Shown here: positions 1-10,136 of the stretch, one piece after another
How the letters are laid out: every line of letters starts with the position of its first letter
Position numbering within the stretch: position 1 is the stretch's first letter
DNA from: Pectobacterium peruviense
GTDB lineage: Bacteria; Pseudomonadota; Gammaproteobacteria; Enterobacterales; Enterobacteriaceae
DNA: 64,000 bases
Assembly: GCF_002847345.1 (NCBI RefSeq)
Contig: NZ_LXFV01000018.1
Span: 1-64,000 of the forward strand
Direction of reading: 5' to 3'
Notes under the pieces: generated by a model
The model's input: the letters and a program-made list of their open reading frames with translations, nothing else
Database searches by the model: none
Told to the model about the DNA's origin: nothing
Position numbers and translations under genes: made by a program

Positions 1-182
1 ACCACTTCAGTCAGCGGCTTTTGCCTGCCTGTCAGCACTTTCGCATCGCTAACCGGCGTTGCCAGCGGCAAAAATGCCAGAGAGAGTTTTACCCATTCGA
101 TTCGATCGCCCGACTCGGCAGCCGTTCTGACGTTCGTGACTTTTGCATAGCTAACCGCCGCTGAATTTGCACTGATGGTCAT
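1..182 (-). CDS. L-talarate/galactarate dehydratase, N-terminal part only
   Basis: The first 60 codons of a minus-strand gene whose remainder lies outside the window. The visible protein starts MTISANSAAV and contains the stretch WVKLSLAFLPLATPVSDAKV, which I recognise from the N-terminal capping domain of the enolase-superfamily L-talarate/galactarate dehydratase of Salmonella. That enzyme dehydrates C6 aldaric acids in sugar-acid breakdown. The start is ATG at 180-182 with AGGTGAG just upstream. The catalytic barrel is not visible. It is divergent from a LacI-family regulator, which probably controls it. Confidence 0.75.
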   Translation of the reverse strand, partial: MTISANSAAVSYAKVTNVRTAAESGDRIEWVKLSLAFLPLATPVSDAKVLTGRQKPLTEV

Positions 183-198
183 ATCTCACCTCGTAAAA

Positions 199-212
199 TG
201 ATTGCGCTAACA
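199..212. promoter_or_regulatory. Candidate LacI-family operator, gene-proximal
   Basis: TGATTGCGCTAACA lies 17 bases upstream of the dehydratase start. It matches the perfect palindrome at 318-331 in 12 of 14 positions and has the central CG usual for LacI-family operators. Repressor binding here would block the dehydratase promoter. Function is inferred. Confidence 0.45.
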
Positions 213-317
213 TTTATTAACCAAAAGGAAGATAGCGATAAATGAAGAAAAAACATGCAATATAGATCACAAATTAATCATTAAAATGCCCATTACATAT
301 CTCAAACAACCAAATAA

Positions 318-331
318 TGATTGCGCAATCA
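318..331. promoter_or_regulatory. Candidate LacI-family operator, perfect palindrome
   Basis: TGATTGCGCAATCA is a perfect 14-base palindrome in the 324-base gap between the divergent dehydratase and regulator genes. Its centre is about 119 bases from that of the related site at 199-212, so a looped repressor complex is possible. I see no gene in this gap. Confidence 0.5.
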
Positions 332-506
332 CCACGAAAAGCAAGAGGATAAAACGAAAATACGAAGCGGGAAGTTCAATTGCCAACGCGAAAAAACGAG
401 AAATTCGGCAGTTTGCTAAAAACACGGGTGACTGGAAAATCGATGTACCATCAACGATAATCCCACAACATGTGAATGTGCGCGCAGCTCAAAAGGGAAC
501 CTGTGA

Positions 507-1526
507 TTGAAACGCGATAAGAACGCCAGCAGCACTCCGCCTCGCGCCCCCACGCTTGAAGATGTGGCTCGCGCCGCAGGCATTTCACCCATGACCGTCA
601 GCCGCGCCCTGAACAACCCGAAAATTGTTCGTGCGGAAACCGTGAACAAGGTGATAGAAGCCGTCCGTGCCACGGGCTACATCCCAAATATGTTAGCGGG
701 CGGACTGGCTTCCAGACGCAGCAAACTCATTGCCGTCGTCGTGCCGCAAATCAATAACAGCATGTTTGTTGATACCGTTCAGGCGATCAGCGATGAGCTG
801 GCCGCGCGCGGTTATCACATGCTGTTGTGCGTCGCTGGCTATACCAATGAATCCGAGGCGGAGATTGTCGCCACTCTGCTTTCGCGCCGCCCTGACGGCA
901 TCGTCCTCACCGGTATTCACCATACGCCCGAGCTCAAGCGACTCCTCCTCAACGCCGCCATCCCCGTCGTTGAAATCTGGGATCTGACTCCGACGCCGCT
1001 CGATATGCTGGTCGGTTTTTCCCATGAAAGTATCGGGAATACCATTGGGCAGTATTTGATCGGTAAGGGACATTCGCGCTTCGGCCTTGTCTGGACGGAA
1101 GACGCGCGCGCTGGACTGCGCAAGAAAGGCATTTACGACGTCATACAACAAACGGGGAACTACGTGCGTGAAGCCATCGCCCCCTGGCCCGCGACGCTGG
1201 CATTAGGGCGGCAGGGGTTGAGCGAACTTCTCGCCGATGGCGAAGCTTTTGATGCCATTATTTGCAGCTCCGATACGCTTGCGCAGGGTGTGATTATCGA
1301 AGCCACCGCCAGAGGATTAGCGGTGCCGAAGCAACTGGCAGTGATGGGATTTGGCGATCTTGATTTCGCTGCGCACAACACGCCAAGCATTACCACAGTC
1401 AAGGTCGATCGCTGGAAGATCGGCACTGATGCCGCAGCAATGTTAGCGGAAAAGATTGAGGGGAAAAACGTACCCTCCCCCGTCATGGATATCGGCTTTT
1501 CACTCATTGAGCGCGAGTCCGCCTGA
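507..1526 (+). CDS. LacI-family transcriptional regulator
   Basis: A 339-residue repressor-type protein. Residues about 15-65 form the LacI helix-turn-helix (TLEDVARAAGISPMTVSRAL) followed by the hinge helix, and the rest is a periplasmic-binding-protein-like ligand domain. The sequence most resembles the GntR/IdnR gluconate-type branch. The start is TTG at 507, preceded by AGGGAA; no in-frame ATG lies nearby. It is transcribed away from the talarate/galactarate dehydratase gene, so a sugar acid is the likely inducer. That ligand is inferred from context only. Confidence 0.85.
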   Translation: MKRDKNASSTPPRAPTLEDVARAAGISPMTVSRALNNPKIVRAETVNKVIEAVRATGYIPNMLAGGLASRRSKLIAVVVPQINNSMFVDTVQAISDELAARGYHMLLCVAGYTNESEAEIVATLLSRRPDGIVLTGIHHTPELKRLLLNAAIPVVEIWDLTPTPLDMLVGFSHESIGNTIGQYLIGKGHSRFGLVWTEDARAGLRKKGIYDVIQQTGNYVREAIAPWPATLALGRQGLSELLADGEAFDAIICSSDTLAQGVIIEATARGLAVPKQLAVMGFGDLDFAAHNTPSITTVKVDRWKIGTDAAAMLAEKIEGKNVPSPVMDIGFSLIERESA

Positions 1527-1529
1527 GGT

Positions 1530-1619
1530 TATCCCCGAAATACTTCAAGCAGCATATGCGTGCTGCATGTGCGTTGTTCAAAACGCTAACACCTTGCCTT
1601 TCAAACCGAATTATTTAGG
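1530..1619. repeat. Short deleted copy of the ERIC-like repeat
   Basis: The stretch holds both termini of the repeat seen in full at 13574-13774: a left end with ATACTTCAAGC, then TGCATGTGCGTTG, then a right end with CGAATTATTTAGG. The internal ERIC-like core is missing. The right end overlaps the last codons of recD (1601-1619), so the final recD residues LNNSV and its stop are encoded by repeat DNA. Confidence 0.6.
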
Positions 1620-3472
1620 CCATTAATGAACGCGCTAATCCTCTCTTCCAACCCGCTATAGCGCTGCGTGGGTGTTTTCACCGCACGACAGAGAATTCGG
1701 ACATCGGTATAGAGTGACAGGCGTTGGCGCGCACGCGTGATAGCGGTATATACCAACTCCCGCGTCAGCACCGGCAAATAGTGGTTCGGCAGTACCAACG
1801 CTGTATGATCGAACTCCGATCCCTGCGATTTATGTACCGTCATCGCATAAGCCGTTTCATGCGGCGGCAGACGGCTTGGCGTAACATCTTTGGTTTCGCC
1901 ATTCGGCAAGGGGAAAAACACGCGCAGTTCCCCGTTTTCACCCATCATAGCGATACCAATATCGCCATTGAACAGACCCAATGCAGCATCATTACGTCCA
2001 ATCATCACCGGTCGACCGGGATACCAGCGGTTAAGTGGGTTGCGACTGCGCTGAATCAATCCAGACTGATGCAAAGCCTGCTCGATGCGCTGATTGAGTC
2101 CCGCTACGCCAAATGGCCCTTCGCGCAACGCGCACAGCTGGCGATAACGCTGAAAGGAAAGCAGCACTGCATCCGGTGTCGCTCCCGCTGCAATAAGATC
2201 AAGATAATCACGATAGCCTTCGACGCACTGTACCAGCATCGCCTGATACTCTTCAGCCTCGGCTAACGGGCTACAGGTGATATCGGCAAACTCGCCGTTC
2301 AGCACCGCACGCACGCGGGCATCATCACCGCCGTTCACCGCCAGCGCCAGTTGTCCAATACCGGAATGTGGATCGAAGCGATAGCTCCGACGTAACAGAC
2401 AAATACTGTCACTGACCGTCGTCTGTCCTTCCGAGCCGCTCTCATCCAGTTCGCAGCCTGTCAGCCGCTGCAACTGCTGCGCCCGCGCACGGCTATAGCC
2501 AGCCTCGGCAAAACGACAGATGTCACCTAACACCGCCCCCGCCTCGACGGACGCCAGCTGATCGCGATCGCCCAGAAAGATAATTCTGGCCTGTACCGGA
2601 AGCGCGGCGATCACATTCGCCATCATCGGCAAATCGACCATCGAAGCCTCATCCACAATCAGCATATCCAGATGCAACGGATTTCCCTGATGGTGACGCA
2701 GTCTCTGGCTATCCGTCACTGCGCCTAAAAGGCGATGCAGCGTCGTCGCTTCCTTCGGAAACGCATCTCGCTGTCGTTGATCCACCGCCAGACGGTGCAA
2801 TGCCAACCCCAGCGATTCCGTTAGCCGCGCGGCTGCCTTTCCGGTAGGCGCAGCTAATTGAATACGTAACGCCTCCCCTGTATTCAGCTCAATCAGCGCC
2901 GCCAGCAGCTTAGCAACCGTCGTCGTTTTCCCCGTCCCCGGTCCACCGGAAATAACCGCAATACGGCGCGTCAGGGCAACAGCGGCGGCCACTTTCTGCC
3001 AATCAATCTCTTCGCCCGTATCAGGAAACAGCCGATCCAGCACCGCCCGAATCGCAGGTTCATCGACCGACACCGTATCACGCTCGCTGGCGATAAACTG
3101 CGCCACGCGCCCTTCACTCTGCCAGCTACGCTGTAAATAAAGTTTTTCGCCTTGCAGCACCAGAGGCGTAGGTTTGCTACCGTCGCTTATGGCATCGGAC
3201 GCCAGCAAACGTTGCTGCCAGGCAGCAACCGTGTTGATCCCTGACTCGGTGATCAACTGTTGCGCCAGTTCAGGTTCACGACCGTCAAATAGCGTCTGCG
3301 CCTGCAAGTTCTCCAACGGTAGACACACATGCCCCGCGCCCGAATGTGCACTCAGGCAGGCGGCCGCCAACAGCAGTTCAGGCTGCGTATCATCTGCCAA
3401 CATTCTGGCAAACTGGATATCCAGAGCGCGCAGCAACCGCTGCGCCTGCGCCATTTCAAGCAAGGCAATCAT
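1601..3472 (-). CDS. recD: RecBCD alpha subunit, 5'-3' helicase RecD
   Basis: A 623-residue superfamily-1B helicase (608 in E. coli), the fast 5'-3' motor of the RecBCD double-strand-break repair nuclease. Walker A is visible as ISGGPGTGKTTTVAKLLAAL near residue 180, Walker B as LIVDEASMVDLPM, and the C-terminal helicase motif as AMTVHKSQGSEFDH. Its ATG overlaps the recB stop by 4 bases, indicating translational coupling. The last five residues and stop come from an ERIC-like repeat terminus, so the C-terminal tail differs from the ancestral one; this is unlikely to matter for catalysis. Confidence 0.97.
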   Translation of the reverse strand: MIALLEMAQAQRLLRALDIQFARMLADDTQPELLLAAACLSAHSGAGHVCLPLENLQAQTLFDGREPELAQQLITESGINTVAAWQQRLLASDAISDGSKPTPLVLQGEKLYLQRSWQSEGRVAQFIASERDTVSVDEPAIRAVLDRLFPDTGEEIDWQKVAAAVALTRRIAVISGGPGTGKTTTVAKLLAALIELNTGEALRIQLAAPTGKAAARLTESLGLALHRLAVDQRQRDAFPKEATTLHRLLGAVTDSQRLRHHQGNPLHLDMLIVDEASMVDLPMMANVIAALPVQARIIFLGDRDQLASVEAGAVLGDICRFAEAGYSRARAQQLQRLTGCELDESGSEGQTTVSDSICLLRRSYRFDPHSGIGQLALAVNGGDDARVRAVLNGEFADITCSPLAEAEEYQAMLVQCVEGYRDYLDLIAAGATPDAVLLSFQRYRQLCALREGPFGVAGLNQRIEQALHQSGLIQRSRNPLNRWYPGRPVMIGRNDAALGLFNGDIGIAMMGENGELRVFFPLPNGETKDVTPSRLPPHETAYAMTVHKSQGSEFDHTALVLPNHYLPVLTRELVYTAITRARQRLSLYTDVRILCRAVKTPTQRYSGLEERISAFINGLNNSV

Positions 3473-6400
3473 GACGAAACTCCTGTGTCAGCATCATCAG
3501 GTGCCTTTCCCCCAAACACATCATCGTTGAACACGTCACCGTTGAAAAAATCGCCTTCGAACAACGCATCAAGCCCGAAAACAAATTCAGCAGAAGGACG
3601 AAAAGCAAAGATGCCATTACCGGGATGAGAATCCTCGACGCCGCGTAAAAACAGATAAAACACGCCGCCAAAGTGGCGCTCATAGTCATAATCCGCAATG
3701 CGATGACGCAGATAGCGGTGCAGAGCCAGCGCGTAAAGCTGGTATTGCAAGTCATAGCGGTGCTCGGCCATCGACTGAGCCATGGCAGTCTGGGTGTAGG
3801 CACTGGCATCAGGACCAAGCCAGTTGGATTTATAGTCCAGCAGGTAGTAACGTCCTTCCCAGCGAAAGACCAGATCGATAAACCCTTTCAGCATGCCTTT
3901 AACCTGCTGAAAAGAGAGCGCCGGACACTGTGCGGATAGCGGGTCGTAGTGCTTTGCCAACCGATCAAGCTGCGCTGCCTGTATCGGTGCCTTAATCGGT
4001 ATATAGAACTGTAGTTCAGCCTGCTTATCCGAATTATCCAGCGCCGATAGCGTAATTCCTTGCTCGTTAAGTGGCGTATTCAAAAGCGTATCCATCCACG
4101 CCTTCAACACCGGATGCCAGTGCGCTTCAAACCCCTGAAGCTGCAACTGTTCAGCCAGCCAGTCATCATCAACGGGTTGGGTAAAATCCAGCGTTTCAAA
4201 CAGGCTATGCAAAAACGTCCCCGGACTCGCGCCGCGCGGGAACGTATGCGGCGTCAATTGGGTTTCCCCCACTTCCTGACGTTCACCTATCGCTTCAATA
4301 TCCAGACGCGGCACCAGATCCTGCGCGTTTGCTGAACCGTGTTGCTGAAGCCCCGAATAGCTGGTCACTCGCCAGCCGTCGCGCAGTTGGCGCTCAATAT
4401 GACGAGCCTGCAATTCTGCCAACTCTGGTTGATCCGGTTGCCAGCGCTGCGCTTCCGTTGTCTGTAGCGGAGTCAATGCAACACCGTCACCCACCATTCC
4501 CTTAAGCTCGCTGACCAAGATGGCAACATCCGCCTCTTGACCCCGCTGGAGCAAATAACCCAGCGCACTGTGGTGCATATCACTACTGCCATCTTTCTTA
4601 CGCGACCTCTGAACGGGCGCGACACCAACGCTACAGTGGTAGATAGAACGGGTTAGTGCGACATACAGCAAACGTAAATCTTCCGCTAACCGCTCTTCTT
4701 CCGCCAGCGTCTGGCTTTCTTCATTATTTTGCAGATCTAACACGGCCTGATAGCTATCGCGATCGTGATAAATCCCCTGATCCTGCACGCGGAAATTGCT
4801 GATGAAAGGTAGCCAAACCAGTGGATACTCCAGCCCTTTCGATTTATGGATCGTCACGATCTGCACCAGATGGCGGTCGCTTTCCAGACGCAGTTGTTGG
4901 TTCTCTGCCTGCGGATTAGGCTGGACAATCTGTTGCGATAGCCAGCGCACCAGTGCGTGTTCACTGTCGAGCGTTGCCGAGGCATCCTGCAATAATTCAC
5001 CAATATGCAGAATATCGGTAATACGGCGTTCTCCCTCAGCGCTCGCCAGCAGGTTCTCCGCCAGTTGATGGTGGCTCATCAGCGCACGCAGCATTGGCAA
5101 TACACCACGTTGGCGCCACAGCGCACGGTAGCCAGCAAACTCATCCACCAGCGCATCCCACGCGGTTTCGCTTTGCCCTAAGGCATCAACCTGTTCGGCA
5201 TCCAGCCCCATTAGAGCCGTCGCCATGGCGCTGCGTAACGTGCGCTCCTGCTCGGGTGCCAACACCGCCTTCAATAGCCACAACATATCGCTGGCTTCAG
5301 GCGTAGTAAACACGCTATCCCGATTGGACAAGTACACCGACGGAATGGACAAACGGCTCAGCGCATCACGAATCAGCGAGGCTTCACGTCGGCTACGCAC
5401 CAGCACGCTCATGTCAGAGGCTTTAACCAAACGCCGGGAATCATCGGTTACCAGCCAGGCCTCTTTGCGCTGGCTGGCTGCCAGCCAGTCGCGAATCTGT
5501 GCCGCACACTGGCGCGCCATCTGCTGCTGATAATCCCCGACGCCAATCGGTTCTTCACCCGTTAGCCAGAATTGCAGCGCAGGCTGAGGCTGTCCGGCGA
5601 TGTCAAACACCAAACCGCGCTTAGATTCCGCAGGTTTGACCGGTAAAAAAGGGATGTTGTGAAAAATAAAAGGGTGCTCAATACGTTCAAAAAGACGATT
5701 AACGCCACGTACCATCTGGTGAGATGAACGCCAGTTCGTGCCCAGCGTATAATGTGCGGCCACTTCTCCACGCGCGTGCATGTAAGTAAAAATATCCGCA
5801 CCGCGAAATGCATAAATGGCCTGCTTAGGGTCACCGATCAGCAATAGGCCACACTGTGGTTGTCCGACATAAAGCGTGCGGAAAATACGATATTGTTGGG
5901 GGTCGGTATCCTGAAACTCATCGATCATTGCCACCGGATAACGCTCACGAATGGCGCTGGCAAGTTGCTCCCCACTCGGCTGTTGCAATGCGTCATCCAG
6001 ACGGCTCAGCAGATCGTCAAACCCCAGTTCCGCACGCTGTCGTTTTTCTTCACGCACAGAATCTCGGATTGCCGACAGCGCGCGTACAATGACCAAATCA
6101 CGCAGTGATAGCGGCGTTTCTAGCAGTCGCTCTGTTGCCTCAAAGATGGCATGAACGGGCGGTTCGCCTTTCTTCGTCTTCTCGATTAACGTTTGCTGGG
6201 CAAACCTCACCAGATCTTTCGGCAGTTGATAATCCAACGTCGGTTGCTCAGCCCACTGTGTGACTTTCTGTAGCCAGTTGGGAAGGTGCTTGCTGCTATA
6301 GCTGCGCTTATCAACGCCAGAAGCACTAATCAGCGCTTCCAAATCCGCTGCTGACGCCAGCCAGCGTTGTTTGTAAGCGTCGATGGTCGCCACGATTTTC

Positions 6401-7095
6401 TCATGTCGACTCAGCAACGTTTCGTCCTCTTCTGGCGGCAAGCGAAACGCAGGCGCTTCACCGTGCAGATAAGGCGCCAGATCGGCCAGCAAATTCTCCG
6501 GTCCTTTCCACTCCAGACCGACAATACGCGCAACTTCTACCGGCAGCGGATAACAGTAGCGACGCCAGAAATCGGCGCAGGCCTGACGGCGTAACGGCTG
6601 TTCATCTTCTATCAGCACCTGTTCAAAAAGCACGCCGGATTCAAACGCATTGGTACTGAGCATACGTTGGCAGAAACCGTGGATCGTGTAGATCGCTGCC
6701 TCGTCCATTTGCCGTTCGGCTGCCAGCAATACATCGGCGGCCTCGCGGTGATCTGAAATCTCCGCCAGCAGTTGTGCTAGCGAGGTATCCTTAGGTTCCT
6801 GCGCCGTGTCACCCTGCGCACTTTTACGCAGACAGGCGATGCGCAACGCGTGAATTCTGGCACGGATACGTTCGTGTAGCTCTTCGGTCGCAGCCTCAGT
6901 AAAGGTCACAACCAGAATTTCCTCGACCAGTAACGGGCGTGGATACGCGGCTTGCTTACCTAGCCCCAGCAGCAGACGTAGGTAGAGCGCCGCCAGCGTA
7001 TAGGTTTTCCCCGTTCCTGCCGACGCCTCAATCAGCCGCTCTCCTAAGAGCGGCAACGTCATGACGTCTAATGATTGCGGCGCGGCATTTTTCAT
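3469..7095 (-). CDS. recB: RecBCD beta subunit, helicase-nuclease RecB
   Basis: A 1208-residue UvrD-type 3'-5' helicase with a C-terminal RecB nuclease domain. Walker A is IEASAGTGKTYTLAALYLRL near residue 22, and the DEFQDTDPQQY helicase motif is clear. The nuclease residues appear in GFIDLVF and YLLDYKSNWLG near residues 1095-1115 (the Asp-Asp-Lys set). It resects ends, is regulated at Chi sites and loads RecA. It overlaps ptrA upstream and recD downstream by 4 bases each. Slightly longer than the E. coli protein (1180), with acidic, Phe-rich residues added at the C-terminus. Confidence 0.97.
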   Translation of the reverse strand: MKNAAPQSLDVMTLPLLGERLIEASAGTGKTYTLAALYLRLLLGLGKQAAYPRPLLVEEILVVTFTEAATEELHERIRARIHALRIACLRKSAQGDTAQEPKDTSLAQLLAEISDHREAADVLLAAERQMDEAAIYTIHGFCQRMLSTNAFESGVLFEQVLIEDEQPLRRQACADFWRRYCYPLPVEVARIVGLEWKGPENLLADLAPYLHGEAPAFRLPPEEDETLLSRHEKIVATIDAYKQRWLASAADLEALISASGVDKRSYSSKHLPNWLQKVTQWAEQPTLDYQLPKDLVRFAQQTLIEKTKKGEPPVHAIFEATERLLETPLSLRDLVIVRALSAIRDSVREEKRQRAELGFDDLLSRLDDALQQPSGEQLASAIRERYPVAMIDEFQDTDPQQYRIFRTLYVGQPQCGLLLIGDPKQAIYAFRGADIFTYMHARGEVAAHYTLGTNWRSSHQMVRGVNRLFERIEHPFIFHNIPFLPVKPAESKRGLVFDIAGQPQPALQFWLTGEEPIGVGDYQQQMARQCAAQIRDWLAASQRKEAWLVTDDSRRLVKASDMSVLVRSRREASLIRDALSRLSIPSVYLSNRDSVFTTPEASDMLWLLKAVLAPEQERTLRSAMATALMGLDAEQVDALGQSETAWDALVDEFAGYRALWRQRGVLPMLRALMSHHQLAENLLASAEGERRITDILHIGELLQDASATLDSEHALVRWLSQQIVQPNPQAENQQLRLESDRHLVQIVTIHKSKGLEYPLVWLPFISNFRVQDQGIYHDRDSYQAVLDLQNNEESQTLAEEERLAEDLRLLYVALTRSIYHCSVGVAPVQRSRKKDGSSDMHHSALGYLLQRGQEADVAILVSELKGMVGDGVALTPLQTTEAQRWQPDQPELAELQARHIERQLRDGWRVTSYSGLQQHGSANAQDLVPRLDIEAIGERQEVGETQLTPHTFPRGASPGTFLHSLFETLDFTQPVDDDWLAEQLQLQGFEAHWHPVLKAWMDTLLNTPLNEQGITLSALDNSDKQAELQFYIPIKAPIQAAQLDRLAKHYDPLSAQCPALSFQQVKGMLKGFIDLVFRWEGRYYLLDYKSNWLGPDASAYTQTAMAQSMAEHRYDLQYQLYALALHRYLRHRIADYDYERHFGGVFYLFLRGVEDSHPGNGIFAFRPSAEFVFGLDALFEGDFFNGDVFNDDVFGGKAPDDADTGVSS

Positions 7096-10040
7096 TCTGC
7101 TGAAACCTTACTGACAGCTTCCGATGCCGCTGGCTGTGCTACGGGTGCAGGGATCATCGTGGGTGCTTTCTCACGCGGTAACGTTTTCTGCAATGAAGAC
7201 GCATCAGCATAGGTATGCCATCCTTTCGGTGCAGCATAGTCAGCTTTACCATGATGGCTACCAGAAACCTGCGACAGCACCGCCAGACCTTCAGGCTTCA
7301 GCGCCTGTTGGAAGAAATCCGCCAGTTGCTTCACCGTCAGCGGCTTGATTTGTTCGAGCAACTTCTCACGCGAATCAAAAGCAAAGTTTTCCCGATCCAG
7401 ATCGCGACGCAGTCGGCTAGCCTCTTCGCCCAATGTTTGCGGACGCTGGCTCAGTTCATTCATCACGCCTTGCTTATACTGCGCAAACTCTTCTTCACTC
7501 ATCTCACGCAGTCGCTTTTGCGCTTTCAGGAAAAAGTCTTCATAGCGCTGGTACAAATAAGCAGGTTGTTTGCTATTGCTCTGCAACAGGAAGCCGATGC
7601 CCATCTGTCGGCCAACGGTCGTCGGGAAGGCAAACACCGCATAGCCCAACTGCTCTTCCGTTCTCAGTTGGCTATAGAACCAAGGCTGGACGATCTGCCC
7701 CAGTACTGAGCCATAGGCCATGCTTTCCGTTTCCGAATAACCAGTCGGTACATACACCGCCGCTAACGCGGAATCCGTACTGCTGCCCGGGCGCTGTAGG
7801 TTAGCAAGCTGAGGCTTACTGACTTTAACATCATCACTGCGCGACAGATTTTCTCCACCGGCTTTCAGATGCGCTTTCAGCGTGTTCGCCAATTCGGTTA
7901 CCCGCTCCGGCGTCAAGTTACCGACGACCAGCATTTCCGGCGTGGCTTTTTGCAACAGATCGTTGCGGTAGTTAACCACATCCTGTAAACGGATATCCTT
8001 CAACAGCTTACGGCGTTCACCACGCTCAAAGTAAGGCAGTTGCGATACGGCCTGAATCGGTTGTAGCGCCTGTTCAAAGGCTTTTGATTTCTCGACGGCA
8101 TCCAACTGCTGCAAGTACCAGGATTTAGCCTGCTCCAACTGCGCTTCCGTCGAGGTAAAGGAAGCATAGCCATCCGCCAACGTCAGTAGCAATCGTGGCA
8201 AATGTTGGGTATAGCCATCGGCACTAATCACCAGGCCATCATTGCTGCGGGTGGAGAAACTGATGCCACCAATCGACGCCTGATAACTTAGTTCATCCAA
8301 CGCCAGACCGGCCAGATAATCGTTTAACGCAAACAGCACCTGATTACGTGCGGTACTGCGCGCCTCCTGATTACGGAGAAGCAGCGTGATCTCTGCTTTT
8401 GGCTCATCAGCGAAGTAGTGGCTTGGCATGTACAGCACACGCAACCCCGGCTGATTCAGCAGGAGCGTCGGTTTAGTCATCGCCTTATCCGCGTTGATCA
8501 GAGAGAAATCATCTGGGATGTAAGGGTTTATCGTCGGCAACGACAGCGACATTTTCTGACCCAGCGTTTTCCATTTTGCAAAGGTCGCAGACGGGATTTT
8601 ATCCATCTCGTACGGCGCATCGACAAAATAGGCGACCTTATTATGCGGCTCATTCGGGCTGATGACCCAAACACGCGCATTCTGCGGCGTCATCTCATCC
8701 AGTCGTGCGGCGATAGCCTTCGGATCGTAGCGATCCGCGACATACTGTGCATCCAGCGTGTGCTCGACCGGCACGCGCAGCATGGTATCAACCAGCCATT
8801 CGATGTAATCCATATCCCGGCTAATGGACGGATAGCGGAAATCCAGATCCATAACATGTGCGATCTCATCAAAATAACGCTGCTGAATTCCCTCGGTACG
8901 GATTTGTTGCAGGTAACGGAATATGGCTGCAATCACTTCATCACGCTGCGCCAGACCTTTATCGGTCAGCGAGGCTGAAATAGCGAACATGCCGCCGTTG
9001 CGGTCGATTATCGGTGAAGAACCGGCACCAATAGACTCAACCAGTCCTTCCTTTTGCAGCCAGTCAGAGAGCGTATTCTGGCTACGGTTGCCGAGTAGAT
9101 AGCTGATATAGGTATCCGTCTTGCTACGGAATTCCTGGCTAATATCGCTGACGCGAAACTCAATACGCAGCTGTTTTCTCGGCTGGGCAGGAACATAGTG
9201 AATCATTACGCCACGCTGCTTCTCCGTCGTTACGGGAACCGTAACCGCAGGGATGCTGGCATTGTGATTGGCAATACGCCCGAATGTATCGACGGCCAGT
9301 TTCGCCAGTTCAGGCAGAGGTTGATTGCTATAAATCACCCCTTTCATCAGGTTGGCTGAGTAGTATTGCTGGTAGAACTTCACCAGCTCATCATGCAGTT
9401 TGCTGCCGGGTTTATCGCTCAGGGTTTCAAGATTACCGCCAGAGAAACGTGCGCTTGGGTGCGCCGGATTCAATGTTTCCGCCCCTACCTGTGCCATGCG
9501 GTGACCGTCACGTGAACGCGCCATCGTCAATTCCGCATTAACTGCATTACGCTCACGATCGGCGTTTACCGGGTCGAGCAGCGGCTCCGCGATAGCATCG
9601 GCCATCCGATCCACGGCAGGCCGCAGCGCATCGTTTTCCACTTCCAGATAAAAGGCCGTACGATAAGAGGCCGTGCTCGCATTGTGGCTACCACCGTGCT
9701 TTTTCAAAAACTCGGAAAGCGCCTCTGGTTCTGGGTAACGTTTCGAGCCCATCAGCACCATGTGTTCGAGGTAGTGCGCTAACCCGAGTTGGTTATTGGG
9801 ATCGTCCAACGAGCCAATCGGCAGCGCCAGTGATGCCAGCGACTTGGGTGCCTGCGTATCGGAAACCAACAGAACCGTCATTCCGTTATCCAGTTTGATC
9901 GCCTGATATTGTCGCGGATCTTTTTCGCTTTTTCGAATCGTCTGAGCCAGCGGTTGCCAACCCGTTTCAGCCCAACTCGCCGGAAGCCAGAATGTGAATA
10001 AAAGAAACCACCCGGTAATCCAGACCCACTGTTTACGCAT
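7092..10040 (-). CDS. ptrA: Periplasmic protease III (pitrilysin)
   Basis: An M16-family zinc metallopeptidase of about 982 residues that degrades small peptides in the periplasm. A signal peptide (WITGWFLLFTFWLPASWAE) precedes the conserved ETGWQPL start of the mature protein. The inverted zinc motif HxxEH is visible as HYLEHM near residue 100. I chose ATG at 10040 because GGAG sits 7 bases upstream and the signal peptide then begins MRKQ; an in-frame ATG at 10067 would add nine residues. It lies between recC and recB as in E. coli, although it has no role in recombination. Confidence 0.93.
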   Translation of the reverse strand: MRKQWVWITGWFLLFTFWLPASWAETGWQPLAQTIRKSEKDPRQYQAIKLDNGMTVLLVSDTQAPKSLASLALPIGSLDDPNNQLGLAHYLEHMVLMGSKRYPEPEALSEFLKKHGGSHNASTASYRTAFYLEVENDALRPAVDRMADAIAEPLLDPVNADRERNAVNAELTMARSRDGHRMAQVGAETLNPAHPSARFSGGNLETLSDKPGSKLHDELVKFYQQYYSANLMKGVIYSNQPLPELAKLAVDTFGRIANHNASIPAVTVPVTTEKQRGVMIHYVPAQPRKQLRIEFRVSDISQEFRSKTDTYISYLLGNRSQNTLSDWLQKEGLVESIGAGSSPIIDRNGGMFAISASLTDKGLAQRDEVIAAIFRYLQQIRTEGIQQRYFDEIAHVMDLDFRYPSISRDMDYIEWLVDTMLRVPVEHTLDAQYVADRYDPKAIAARLDEMTPQNARVWVISPNEPHNKVAYFVDAPYEMDKIPSATFAKWKTLGQKMSLSLPTINPYIPDDFSLINADKAMTKPTLLLNQPGLRVLYMPSHYFADEPKAEITLLLRNQEARSTARNQVLFALNDYLAGLALDELSYQASIGGISFSTRSNDGLVISADGYTQHLPRLLLTLADGYASFTSTEAQLEQAKSWYLQQLDAVEKSKAFEQALQPIQAVSQLPYFERGERRKLLKDIRLQDVVNYRNDLLQKATPEMLVVGNLTPERVTELANTLKAHLKAGGENLSRSDDVKVSKPQLANLQRPGSSTDSALAAVYVPTGYSETESMAYGSVLGQIVQPWFYSQLRTEEQLGYAVFAFPTTVGRQMGIGFLLQSNSKQPAYLYQRYEDFFLKAQKRLREMSEEEFAQYKQGVMNELSQRPQTLGEEASRLRRDLDRENFAFDSREKLLEQIKPLTVKQLADFFQQALKPEGLAVLSQVSGSHHGKADYAAPKGWHTYADASSLQKTLPREKAPTMIPAPVAQPAASEAVSKVSAE

Positions 10041-10136
10041 GCAATTCTCCAACCTCATATCCATCACTTTTCACGTTGCAGTGCGTTATCTTTTCGCACC
10101 TCGAAATCTACACAGACATTATTCAAAACACATTCA

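Noticed and set aside
286..510. 74-codon frame between the dehydratase and LacI-type genes
   Set aside because: No ribosome-binding site or family resemblance; it overlaps the palindromic operator and reads into the LacI start. The region is better explained as regulatory.
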